Assembly (NCBI GenBank): GCA_030411725.1
Contig: MU839829.1
Coordinates: 2,480,001-2,544,000 of the forward strand
Length of the DNA: 64,000 bases
DNA from: Echria macrotheca
Lineage: Eukaryota > Ascomycota > Sordariomycetes > Sordariales > Schizotheciaceae
Direction of reading: 5' to 3'
Under the pieces are notes generated by a model. It was not told where the DNA came from, ran no database searches, and worked only from the letters and a program-made list of their open reading frames with translations. Below, piece by piece: positions 11,490-22,339 of this stretch. Each line of letters begins with the position of its first letter. The stretch's first letter is position 1. The translations under genes were made by a program, and so were the position numbers.

Positions 11490-11977
11490 TCAATCTTCCC
11501 TCCACCGATGCCCACACGACATGCACTGTAAACACCACCTATTAGTTTCTGTCTCCTACACCTCTCTCCATCCAGAGGAGAAAACATACCTTGTAAAAGC
11601 TAGTCATCGGCTCATCAGCACTGCGAATCTGCACCTGGAAGAACGCAGCTTCCTGTCCTTCGCATTGCGAAGCCGGACACGCCATTTTCGTCTTTTGCGC
11701 GTTGTCCCACGCGCCCGGCCCGCCGAAGACGTCCTCCTTCTCCTTGCGGTGGAACGTCTTGCGCGAGAAGATGGCCTCCTCGATCGGGTGCTCGTAGGGG
11801 CAGGTCCGGCACTCGAGCCGGTTGCCGCCTGTGTCCATGCGGGAGAGGATGAGGAGGTTTGAGCAGTATGGGCAGACTTTTTTTATTTTTTATCAAGTGT
11901 TAATTTTCTTGGTTTTTGGTATGTATGGGGTTGAATCGGAAGAAGGGGGGTGGGTGGGACGTACAGAGGATGGGCAT
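11490..11977 (-). CDS. RPC11: RNA polymerase III subunit RPC11 (C11, TFIIS-like)
   Basis: Small Pol III subunit that provides RNA-cleavage activity and is needed for termination and reinitiation. Three exons: 11977-11965 (13 nt of coding), 11876-11590 and 11525-11490; introns have GTACGT and GTATGT donors and AAG/CAG acceptors. The 111-aa product matches the family length (~110). The N-terminal zinc ribbon uses C6-C9 and C27-C30 (FCPYCSNLLIL ... ECRTCPY). The C-terminal TFIIS-type ribbon uses C71, C76, C101 and C104, with the catalytic acidic hairpin QIRSADEP (D92, E93). The spacing CPASQC in the second ribbon is slightly longer than the usual CxxC. The ribbon is only complete if the tiny last exon (CMSCGHRWRED) is spliced in. 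Confidence 0.93.
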
Positions 11978-12607
11978 TGTGACTGGCTCTTTTTTTCCTT
12001 TCCTTTTCCTCTGAGACGCAAAAGTGAGAAAGGATGGTCTCGGAGTATGTGATATGGCTGCGCTGTTTCGGTCAGAAATGAGACTTGTTCAGTGGTTAAA
12101 GGTTACGAAAGTGTTTATGAGCAGGAGATGATTTTTAAAGCTTGAACCATCGAAACCGAGTCACTGGACGGAAATCTGAAATCGAATGCGCTCGCATGGT
12201 GATTGGCTGCGTCTCACCCCGCCGGAGGTCGCTGAAACTTGGGCTCCGAGCCCCGCCATGACGCCGTGCTTGGTCTGCTGCACAGGGCTCAGGGGAACAG
12301 CGGGGTTGTGTGTCCGGGTCGCACGGTACACTGCCACCTCCTAGCGGGGTTGAATCGCTGATTGCTTCCAATATCATCGACGAGAAAAGCACGACTGGAG
12401 CCGCGCGGCTGACGGTTTCGATATCTACACGGTTTACCTCCCGTATACCTCTATCCCCACGGCTTCTCTACAAAAGATAGCAGAAATACCCATCAGCAAA
12501 AACAACAGCTTGTGTCCCTCCCCAACCCGGGAAAAAACAAGTTCTTGCGCATCTTCAACAAACACCACCACCACCTCAAAAAAACTTGGCCAGCCAGCCC
12601 GACAAAC
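11978..12607. promoter_or_regulatory. Divergent promoter region RPC11 / ankyrin gene
   Basis: 630-bp spacer between two opposed start codons. It includes a CA-rich stretch just upstream of the ankyrin ATG (12,540-12,607), typical of fungal 5'UTRs. No RNA gene seen. Confidence 0.5.
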
Positions 12608-13318
12608 ATGGCCGGCCACGACGAAGAACACGAGGTAGGTACCTCCTAATTCTCTCCCGCCCACTCCACTCCACACATAAATCTAATCCCCTCAAAAAAG
12701 GGCGCCTCCACCGCCGAACTCCTAATCGAAGCCTGCCGGCGCAACAACACCGACCTCCTCTTCGAGATCCTCGAGTCCAAAGGCGACGACGAGATCGCCC
12801 GCCTGCTCAACACGACCACAACAGTGATGGGCAACCACCTGTACCACGAGGCGGCGCTGCGCGGAAACTACGAGGTGATCGACGCGCTGCTCGACCAGCC
12901 CGGGTTCGAGTGCGACCCGGTCAACCGGCAGGAGGGCGACACGCCGCTGCACAGCGCGGTGCGGTGGATCAACTCGGAGCCCGAGGGTCAACGGGAGTTC
13001 GGCGCGGCGCTCGTCGAGATGATGCTCGAGGCCGGCAGCAGCCCGCGCGTCAAGAACAAGGGCGGGCTGACGCCGCTGCAGCTTGTCGATCCGCGGAATA
13101 AGGAACTCCGAGACATAATTGAGAGGCATGAGTATGCTAGTCTGAATGCGGGCGATTTTGTTAGTGCCGATGAGGTCTCGGTGCAGAAGGGAACGCCGGG
13201 GACTGGTGGGAGGCAGCAGCAGGATGAAGACGAAGAAGATGATGATCAGGCTGAGTTTAGTGGGAGTGATGAGGAGGAGAGGGCCGAGTGGGAGAGGAGG
13301 CGGAAGGCGAAGAGGTGA
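12608..13318 (+). CDS. Small ankyrin-repeat protein
   Basis: Exons 12608-12634 (27 nt) and 12701-13318, intron with GTAGGT donor, TAAT-type branch and AAAAAAG acceptor, giving 214 aa. Ankyrin helices run through roughly residues 15-150: ELLIEACRRNNTDLLFEIL, YHEAALRGNYEVIDALLDQP, GDTPLHSAVRW and GGLTPLQLVDPRNKELRDII. The C-terminal ~60 residues are acidic then basic (DEDEEDDDQAEF ... RRRKAKR), suggesting a flexible tail. The layout resembles the small single-domain ankyrin proteins of fungi (yeast YGL242C is a possible counterpart, from memory and not verified). The molecular role is unknown; ankyrin repeats imply protein binding. Confidence 0.85.
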
Positions 13319-14143
13319 AGAAGTTCTGGGTGGGTTGGTCCGTCCGGGGACGACTGAGAGGTGGAGATCTAGACGACGGTGAGCTTTTTCGGCGGTGACT
13401 GGGTAGGGTAGGGGGTTGTTACACACGACATTTCTAGGTTTGGTGTTGAGTGGGCGATACCAGGGTACAGAACGAGTAGACAGATATCAACTTGGCTCGG
13501 GAGATGGGTTTATCACAACTTTCAACAGTTCGGAGGGCTCCTTATTTGATGTGAATTTGTTCCTGGCGAAATGTTGTCTCTTTGAATTTCACCTTCCGGC
13601 AGTCATTACGGATTACGGATTACCGACATCATGGTTCGCAAGCTCAGTTATAATCTTGATATGACTTTTTCTAGTTCTCTAGTTCTCGTAAAGTTTTTCA
13701 CCGACATCCTTAGGGGTATTCTGACTCCCATGCCTGCCTGACTTATGATTCCCCAGAAGCAAGAGAAACCTCGTGTGTAGTCCCATCCAGCAGCACCAGG
13801 AATACCAATCGTCTCAGGACTGATGTTCAGCTTCAACAAGCTAACCATGCAGTTTTGGGCAAGAATTCAGCCCCCACAGTCTCTGGTCTACAAGTTACCT
13901 CTTTCGAGTATCTCTTCACTCTAAAAATTGCCTGTCTATCGTCCATAGATTAGTGGCTCAACGCACAACTAGACACCGAAAGTATTAAAATGCAGTGTAC
14001 TCGGTACAATTGAATCCAAATCTATCGTCCTACGACTTCTATCAGGTATTCAACGACAGCAGGGTATATCCATAAACTCCAAGTCAAGCCACACATCTCC
14101 AAGTGCACCAGTCACAGCTCCAATCATTCTCCGTGTCGTCAGG
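13319..14143. other. Convergent 3' region, no gene
   Basis: 825 bp between the ankyrin and thaumatin-like stop codons. The sequence is less GC-rich than the genes and carries only short ORFs without domains. Confidence 0.5.
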
Positions 14144-15375
14144 TCATCTCAAGATAAACAACCCCACGATACTGGCAACAGCCAAAAGGAGACCCATCCC
14201 CGGTCGAACCACGACCCCGCCGCTCAACGGCTTCGTGTCGATATACGTCTTGTTCATAACCGTTTGCAACATCTCCGAAGTAATCCTGCCGCCCGAGGCC
14301 AGCGCACGCAGCTCATCCCCAAAAACCTCGAGGATATTCGTGCTGCGCCCAGACGGACAAAAGACCACCTCAAACCCGCCGCCATTAGGAATAATGAACG
14401 TGCTGGTCTGGTCATCGAACGCATAACTGTAGGCGTCCGGACACACACTCTTGGCCTGCTGGCTGTACAGGCCGGGCCGGCAGACATTGGGATCATTGTA
14501 GCGACCCGTGCAGCAGTCTTGAGGGTCGCCGGTAGCCGCACAAGCCGACAGACACGGGTCGAACACGGGCCGCTCGATGTTGTCGTCGGGATAGGGGTAA
14601 ATGCCCGAGCCCGGCTTGGACGGCGGATACTCCTGCAGGTCCCAGGGACACCAGCCCGCCACGCCGCCGTTGGTCTGGGCCGCCTCCCATGGTGTCGGGA
14701 ACGAAGAGTTGGTGTACGCCATGCCGGACCTAGCGGGCGCGGCGAGGTATCCGGCCGACGCAATACACGCGCAGTTGGTCAGGTTCGGCGGGATCCACGT
14801 CGTGTTGCCGGCCGGATGGTATACAATCCCCAGTGGGAGGTTGTAGCCGTCGACGAGCGAGATGTCGTAAAACGTTTGCTTGCCGCCCATGCCTCCGATC
14901 AGGTTGAACTCGGCCAGCGTAGTGGGAACTTGGCCCTGGCTGGTGTTAGCAAACCACATCAGAATACGATTTTTTGAAAAAAAAAAAAAAAAAAAAAACT
15001 GACCGAGAATTCGCAGCTCAGCTTGCCGAAGCAGTCACCCGTCCGGCAGGCCGCACCGTTCCCGTTGACACCGTTGAGGTTGCTCGGCCCGCTGCCGTCT
15101 TCGTTGAACGAGCAGTTCGTCCGTCCCCATATCCTACCCTGCCAGTCCGCGCTCACATACATCTTTTGGGTGCCACCGGCCTCGAGGGCGAAGCCACCGG
15201 TGCCGGGACCAATGCCGTTTTGCGTGCCGATGCCCGGCCATATCGTGTTGGGGCAGTTGTTCGTGATGATAAGCGGTATCGGTGTCTCAGGGTTCTTGCT
15301 CGCCCTCGAGATGTTCCTCGCCGCTGCCGTGCGGGCGTTCGCCATAACGGCAACCGACAGCGTGATGCGAACCAT
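14144..15375 (-). CDS. Thaumatin-like secreted/GPI-type protein
   Basis: Thaumatin-like (osmotin/GH152-type) extracellular protein; family members bind or hydrolyse beta-glucan in the wall. Exons 15375-15004 and 14935-14144 give 387 aa; the splice joins KLSCEFS to GQVPTTLAEFNL. Family landmarks are the N-terminal strand PLIITNNCPNTIWPGI, GTGGFALEAGGTQKMYV, WQGRIWGRTNCSF, ACRTGDCFGKLSC, TLAEFNLIGG and DPCLSACAATGDPQDCCTG, with many paired cysteines. I start at 15375 because MVRITLSVAVMANART is the nearest hydrophobic signal-like segment; the frame is open further upstream, so the start is uncertain. The C-terminus ends in a hydrophobic segment (GMGLLLAVASIVGLFIL) like a GPI signal or membrane anchor. 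The intron carries a 22-nt T run directly after its donor GTCAGT. Confidence 0.85.
14977..14998. repeat. A22/T22 homopolymer inside thaumatin-like intron
   Basis: Twenty-two A residues on the plus strand, read as T22 in the minus-strand transcript, lie directly after the GTCAGT donor. They form an early polypyrimidine tract. Length is likely unstable between strains or sequencing runs. Confidence 0.85.
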
Positions 15376-16419
15376 GTCCAGAATCCGCGGTCGCTCGTGG
15401 AAGCCTTTCCGACTTCGGCCCGGCTTCACTCGCACCGTTGCCGCCACTTCGTTTCCCATCGGCCGAGAATGGTTCGTCTCCCTCCGCGGCATGTTATTTC
15501 CATCACCCCCGTGGCCAAACCAACTATTCATGGCGATGCGCCTCTCGCTTGCGACGAGGCGGATCGCGCGATTCGAGGTATCCAGACTCCGAAAGACCAA
15601 ACCCTAGGAGGAAGATGTGGATGGTATTTTAGGATCCAAGGTCCAAGAATACAAAGAGAGAAAAGGGGTGTTTCTCGCAGGGAGCTAAAAGATAGGCGCG
15701 GCAGAGATATCAAGGTGGTGACCAACAGGACGAACTGGGACTAAAAAGAAGATGGCATTTGGCGAGCCCATCTTGGCTGTCACCACGTTCGCAAGCGGCA
15801 AGAAGCAGAGACGCGTCCGTGGCGCCGTGGTGGTGGCTAGCGATTGCCATTCCGGCCTTCTCTGCCAACCCGGTTTGAAGTTGGAAGTGGGAAGTTGGCG
15901 AGTTGCAAAGGCAATGACGCAGGAACGCTTCGCACCGCTTCGCACTGCCACTCGACAACGAGGTCGCCGACCAATGAGCGCAAAGCGATCCGCCGTTTGA
16001 AGCAACCACCACTCACTGCTTCCTCTATGACCTGCAGACGGGAGCCGCGAGCGGGTGGCGCGAGGGGGATCGTCGGCGTTGCAGTCACAGGTTTGCACGT
16101 CAGCGGCTGCGCTGCTCGCTTCCACTTGGAGCAGCTGCTATCTATTCGCGCTCAACGACTGCTGCTTTAATTCTTGAAATGCTTCAAAACCCTGTTCCTC
16201 GTAACCCCGAGAGGGCCGCTGGCCAATATATCGAAAGTGATACAGCCCATGTTGCCTCTTGGCTTCAGAGCTCATCTTTCCTCCCATAATCCGACCAAGA
16301 GTCTTCCTCCTCCAAGATCCGCACCCACGCTGCTGTTAATCAAGAGGTATCATTAGACATCCCATGGGGTGTCATTAAGAAAAACACACAACCGGCCATA
16401 AACTGCCAAAAACCCCTTT
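15376..16419. other. Spacer between thaumatin-like gene and HSP70-like gene
   Basis: About 1 kb holding the promoter of the thaumatin-like gene (left) and the 3'UTR of the HSP70-like gene (right). ORFs at 15,376-15,600 continue the thaumatin frame upstream but lack conserved sequence. No RNA gene seen. Confidence 0.45.
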
Positions 16420-18822
16420 TTATCTGAACCTCGCACGGCATCTGCCCATGACCTCGCCTTGGCACACCAGCTCAGCACTGAACTCGGACCCGTCCAGTGT
16501 CAAGTAAATGTCGAAGTACACCCGGTAGAAAGTACCCTGCGGTGTGTCCATGCGCTCAAAGTCTTTTTCGAGGTTCTTGCGCGACAGGTCCGACGTGAGA
16601 GTAACAACCTCCTTGATTCCTGTTTTCTGGTTAGCCCCTAGCCCAATACCATTTTGCACTGGCACTTACTGGGATCCTTTGTATATTCCGGGCACACGTC
16701 GTCGTCGCAGGCATACAGTATATCCTCGTACATGAGGGTAGCCCCGGGCGCAACCTGTCGGAAGAATGACACCTTGACGGGCTCGCCAATCTTGACCTTT
16801 TGACCTTTCTGCACGAAAATCTGCCGCGTAAACTTGCAGCGGTCCTTGCCATCGAGAGAAGGCACGCGGTACGCCTCAGGATGGTATCCCTCCTTGAAAG
16901 GCTGCAGCGTAGCCATGAGGTAGTGACGACGAGCCACACGATGCGTGATAACTCTCTCCGTGATGCCAGCTGTGACGGCTCCCTTGACGATTGCTGCCAC
17001 CGAGTCCATTGGCCTGACGACCTTGGACTGGAACTGAGGCGGGACGTGGAGCTTGATCTGCTGGAAGAGGTACTCGGACGCACCAAAGCCGCCGACAACC
17101 AAAATGTTCTGGAGTGTGCGGTTTTGGGCCTGGATGGCAATGATCTGGTTCCTTACAAGCTCCAAGATACGGTTGACAACCGGCTCAAAGCATTGCAGAA
17201 TCTCCTCGTTGGTGAACGTCATGTAACCCTCCTCGATGCCGGCTTCGGGGAACTCGGCCTCAATACCCACGTCAACGGCCCACTTCTGGCCATTATTGCG
17301 GAAATCCGCCTTGATTCTGTTCTCGAAGTCCATAATGCATTTGGCGTAGACGCGCCCGGCCGTCTTCGATCCATCTGGCAACTTCATTTTCCGGATCTTG
17401 GTCCGAAGAATGTTGCTGAAATTTCGGTTGAGCGCAGTCGAACCGCAAGAGTCGCCGGAACCCGCCGTGCATTCGGCCACCGTGAAGGGGTTCTCGTCCT
17501 CGACCTCGTACGCGATAAGATCGACAGTACCGCCGCCGCAATCGACGATGAGCACGGCATCATGCACCTTTAGGTTCAAGAGACCCGTCTTGGAGCAGAA
17601 CAGCGCGGCAGCCTCGGGCTCGCTCACAAGCGTCAGGCGGTTGTCATTCTCGTCCCTGAGGAAGCCCGCCTGAATGGCAGCAGCTCTTGTGGCGGCCTTT
17701 CCGGCGTCGTTCCAGATAGCGGGTACCGTCAGGTAGTACCGGATATTCCTTTCCTCACGGTTGAACACTTCACCCAACGTCTTCTGGAGGGCTGCCCGCA
17801 TCGCCTGGCGGAGTTTGAAGAGGTAGTCGGCGGCCACATCGATCTCGGACTTTCCTGGCGGGAGGGGCGGCAGGTTAATGGGATCGATGTACGTGTTGCC
17901 CGACAACATAAGCTGGAGCTTGAACCACTCGACCTTCTGCACGCCCGGCTTGGGGTAGCCGGTTGGGGCGAGGGCATCAGCGATATCAGGGCCCCAGCCC
18001 ACTACCTTTTGATACTGGTCGTAATACAACACTGTGGGTATCTGGAGCGAGAGCGGGTCAGAATGAAGAATCTCGGACGCAGACAGACCATTCGTGGCTC
18101 ACCTTTTGCTTTGTGTACGAGCCGGCACCGGGCCACTCGGTTATGATATCCTCCTTGGCCTCATTGTTAGTCGCAAATGCGAAGGCCACACCGGAGAACG
18201 TCGTGCCCTGTGAGAGAGATGTCAGCAGCCGTCCGTCACGACGAGGTTGGCCGACAAAGAAACATACGAAGTCGATGCCCACAATCAGCTGGGCCTTGCT
18301 CCTGCTGTTGCCTTCGACCTCGGCGGCCGAGTTGCGGGCGTATGGCCCACCGGGCCCGGCAGGCTGAGGCGGTGGCGGGGGATAGCCGGGCGCGCCGGCG
18401 TAGCTTGGCGGCCCCGGGGGAGGAGGACCACCCAGAGGCGGGGGATAACCGGCGGGAGGACCGCCGGTGTTGATGGGCGGAGGTCCACCGACCATTTGCG
18501 ACGGCGGGGTACGGGTCTGGCCTGGATTTCCCAAAGGGCTTGTGCGACCGACGGGACCGGGAGGGCCTGGTGGGTAGTTGGCAGAGTAGCTAGGCGGTCG
18601 AGGACCGGGGCCCGGATGGTTCATTTGGAGGCTCTGCTGCGAGGTTGTGGAAGCAATCGAGGGGGCGGGCCCGGGGCGCGAGGGGAAGAGCGGCGGTATT
18701 TGAGGGGCACCAGCAGGTGGCGGGGTCCGACTCTGCTGTGGCAGGTCGGGACTTTGTATGCTGGCGGTCGATTTTCGCTTACCGAAGCCAAAGCCTTTCA
18801 GGCGCGAGTTGATCGAGCTCAT
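16420..18822 (-). CDS. HSP70-like actin-fold ATPase (HSPA12-like) with Pro-rich N-terminus
   Basis: Four exons (18822-18268, 18207-18103, 18041-16670, 16619-16420) give 743 aa. The first ~180 residues are Pro/Gly/Ser low complexity (PPGPPGPVG, PPPPGPPSY). The HSP70 ATPase fold follows: phosphate 1 GIDFGTTFSGVAFAF at 182-196, built across the first splice; phosphate 2 VDCGGGTVDLIAYE near 387; and the adenosine motif VVGGFGASEYLFQQI near 535. Canonical chaperones have IDLGTT and DLGGGT; the IDFGTT/DCGGGT variants, the divergent middle (FSNILRTKIRKM) and the short C-terminus without an EEVD tail place it with HSPA12-type proteins rather than Ssa/BiP chaperones. Cytosolic by absence of signals. 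Client or role unknown; these genes are expanded in filamentous fungi (general knowledge). Confidence 0.88.
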
Positions 18823-21454
18823 AAGGAGAAAGAATCCGTGGGGAAAGGGGCGGGGGGAGGCAGCGACCTAAGAGGGAAAGCAAGCGGCGGCAAAGAGAGC
18901 GAGCTGAATATGGGGGGACCTGCGAGCGCGCAGCAGAGAGGCCTAGAAGTTGCAAGGTTCGTAGGACTCGCACAGCTGGGTCGCAACCGTCGGCGCTGTC
19001 TGGGACCTGACGAGACAACGGGGACTGGAACGCGGCCGAGGCGGAAAGGAGGTGAGGCGGGGGGGTTCGTTGCACCGCTTTTGCGAGGTGGGTCGACGGG
19101 ACGTCCTGTCCTTGACACCGCACTGGCCTGGGCGGGGACAGGACGGGAGAAAGGGGACCAGCGGATTGGTGGCTGACGCGATTGCGCTGCCAGGACCCAA
19201 AGCACTTTGCTGACCGCGCTAGCGAAGCTTGGGTGTAAGGCTGAGCAGATGGCTGGCGGTGCTGAGAGCGGGGGAGGGGAAAGTGTCAAGGACCACCCCG
19301 CCTGCCTTTCGACGAACGACAGACTTGAGACAGAGCCGATTCCTATTAATGGTGGTCTGGCCGGAGCTCAAGCGCCTTATTAAGGTGCCATAAACTTGAT
19401 TATGGTCTTCGTCCTAGTGGCATGGCAGATGGCGGACAGGTCGGGTATGGATGGCCTGACTGACGTCGACGTCCTCCCGGCCCGAGCTGTTATCTGCGCT
19501 AAACTCAAGTTACGAGTGTTGGCCATCGCATGGCCCATGCTGACAGCATGTTTGTTGCCCACCCGGTCCCCATCACATCTTGTCTTGCAGGGATATCCGG
19601 ACATCATTACATCGTCCGATGAAGCAGCGGAACTGACGCTTCTCTGGAGACGATATCCTGTCTTCGAATCGCGAAGCGACTCGATTAATATATGGGTTGC
19701 AGCTATCCATCGGGAACCCGCCCAGATACGGCTTTGGTCCTTCCAGACTGCATCCGTACATCACTGTCGGTTTCTAGCTACAGGCGTGCATTTTGATGCC
19801 GAGCCCGCATCATGAAGACGGCCAGTTCGATGGAACAATTCCATTGCCGCTTCAAATGGAAAGAGTATCATCCGAGCCAGGATGTGAGAATCCCGTATTC
19901 CCTCAATCTTTGGCCTTTCAGTCCGAAGGTGGGGTGCATCGCCAATCGCCCATCACTGCGGGGCAAGGTACAGATACAGTGCGGCAGGACAGCCCAGTAT
20001 TCACTCATTCTAAGCGCCTGTCCCACCTGGGAGATTCTCGATTTTCACCTTCCCACCGCCAACAACGTGTGATTGGGGGCGGTCAATGACGGGATGATAA
20101 ACTGACTCTGGCACAGGTCGAGTTCTGGAATCATCAAATTCATCGCAGTTCTTTCGATGCCTGAAAGCCCAAGTGGAATGGCCCGAAGGTGCCTGAACTA
20201 GGCCTAAAACGGCAAGGCCTGTGCCTAGGACCTCGTAGGACTTTGGCGCGGCTCTGCTCGTATTTGCAGCCGTGGCTGAGGCTGAGTCCTGAACGAGGCT
20301 GTGTCTCGTCGTCCCGCTCGAGAACAAGCCATCTCGAGATGACGGGACGCCACAGGCCGGGAGCAACTTAAGCCGCACTTTAACAGCAATATATCTCGGC
20401 TGTGGCTGTTCTTCAGTTCTGACGTCGTTGATGCGTTCTCACCTTTTGGTTCTATTTGCATGCGTTGCGGATGGAATCATTTTTTCCAGCCAGGCATTTT
20501 GCCTGCTGATCTCGACCTCGACCTCGCCTCCTCAGCGTCGACAATTTTTGGGTAGTGAGCCTCTCGTCGGATGACTCTGGATGAGATTTCGGCTGTCCTG
20601 CGATGTCTACCAACCTCCGTGAAGCAGCCAAGTGGTTTTCTTTTGATCGTTGTTGGGACATCGTAGAGCTGATCGAATTGACGTTTTCATACCGTCTCAA
20701 GTCTTGGATGTCTCCCCATAACCCCAGAAGATGATGCCGGACCTTGCCTTTTCTTCTTCTTCAACAACTGATTGATGGTCTTATCTTGGCTGTTTCTCAT
20801 CCATCTCCTTTCAATTATTGTCTCCATTTCTCATATTCTCTCCTTGAAGCATCACGCATTCTCGGTGTTGAGGGCAAGAAAGCAACGGGGAGACTTGGCT
20901 CTCATTGGTGCCCGGATCGGGTCTCGTCAAAGCCGATACGAAGACTGCAGGATGCCCGGCTCTGAGACCTTTCCGTTGCCTATACCCGGATTTTCGGCTA
21001 CCCCAGACGGACGAGACTGGTAAACTGGCTGCGAACACCGAGTCCCGGCGTCGGATCGCGGAGCCGTACCCAACAGTACGGTCGGTGTCCGGACGTCTTG
21101 GTATGATGATATAAATCCCAGCAGATATGTTGTGGTTGAGGTCATTTTGGAATCCAAGTTTACTCAACAACTGCGACAAGTGTTTGCTTACCTATCCTCG
21201 ACAAGATGCAGTAATACGGGTGCCTGCTCTAAGCTCAACAAGGCGAATTGGCGGCTTACTTGCAGAGCACTTTAAAATTACAGCATGACAATCACAGCTT
21301 GTTTGGTACCCCTGGGTCGCTGTGCCAGCGGCGGGCCGCGCCGCTCTTAAACTGCAAGATACCACCCTTTTTCCATCAATGACACGGCGCGTGTTGTGAG
21401 ATTCGAGCGACAACATCGAAACCGCAAGCCACCGTCAAAACCATATTGCCCGAG
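18823..21454. other. Long intergenic region
   Basis: About 2.6 kb between the divergent HSP70-like and PAN-domain genes. The proximal 500 bp upstream of the HSP70-like ATG is very GC-rich. ORFs in 19,396-20,378 have no recognisable domain and no coding-like periodicity that I can see. It probably contains two promoters and possibly a noncoding transcript; nothing specific is supported. Confidence 0.45.
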
Positions 21455-22339
21455 ATGGACACGCCACGGCTTGGGACGTCGCACAGTCAACAGTCTTTTA
21501 TTCGACGACATGAACTCGAGCACAGCGCACCCGAAGTCGTCGAACAGCCGACGCCGACCCTTTCGCAGGCGTTTCCTGTCTACGAGAAAAATGCAGCATA
21601 TCCGCCAGCTCCGTCTTATTCTCCAGCCGTCCCCGACCAACCCAGGCAGTCATACTGGGCGCCGTCCGACTTCGAGACCGTGCCTCCGCAGTATTCTACT
21701 CACTATCAGGCCGTCCAACCTCACCACCCCGGAGCCCTGGTCGTCCCACCAATAGAACACGCGCCTGTGAAGAGAGAGACTATCTGTGGAATCAGAAGAG
21801 GATTGTTCATCATTCTACTTGCGGCGGCGGGACTACTGCTTCTGGCCATTGGCGTCGGTGTAGGCGTTGGGGTCGGTGTGGGAGGGAATCGCAACGCTAG
21901 GTATGTATACCTCTTTCAAGATATCCCGCCTCGATGCGAATAGCATACTTACGGTATTAGCAGCGGGTCAACATCTTCCTCGCCAACGGCAACTCCAACG
22001 GGCTCACCCGGCTCCCAAGACTCCTGTCCGGGAATGAGCAGCACGCAGTACTCGGCCGCCAATGGCAAGAAGTTCCTGCATCTCTGTGGCCTCGACTACT
22101 CTGGAACCGGGGAAGCCACCGATATCACGAGCCTCAAGACGAGCACTTTTGCGCAATGCATAGAGGCATGTGCTGCTCGCGACGACTGCGACGGAGCTGG
22201 CTGGGGCCCGCTGCTTCCGAACGGAGACAACAAATTCAGACAAACATGCTATTTGAAGAAGAACTTGCAAACGTCACATACAGCCACGCCCGAGTGGAAT
22301 TTCGCCATACTCCTCGATGATTCTTCAAAGGCGACATAG
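21455..22339 (+). CDS. Single-pass membrane protein with extracellular PAN/Apple domain
   Basis: Exons 21455-21900 and 21961-22339 (donor GTATGT, acceptor TTAG or the adjacent CAG) give 274 aa. Residues 1-110 are a Pro/Tyr/Ser-rich cytosolic-type region (YPPAPSYSPAVPDQP). A hydrophobic helix ICGIRRGLFIILLAAAGLLL spans about 108-135 and runs into a Gly-Val repeat. A Ser/Thr stalk follows, then a Cys-rich module CGLDYSGTGEATDITSL, CIEACAARDDCDGAGW, QTCYLKKNL typical of PAN_4/Apple domains, which bind protein or carbohydrate. The positive RR before the helix and sugar-acceptor stalk after it suggest N-in/C-out topology. This architecture is common in Sordariomycetes, but function is unknown. Confidence 0.82.
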
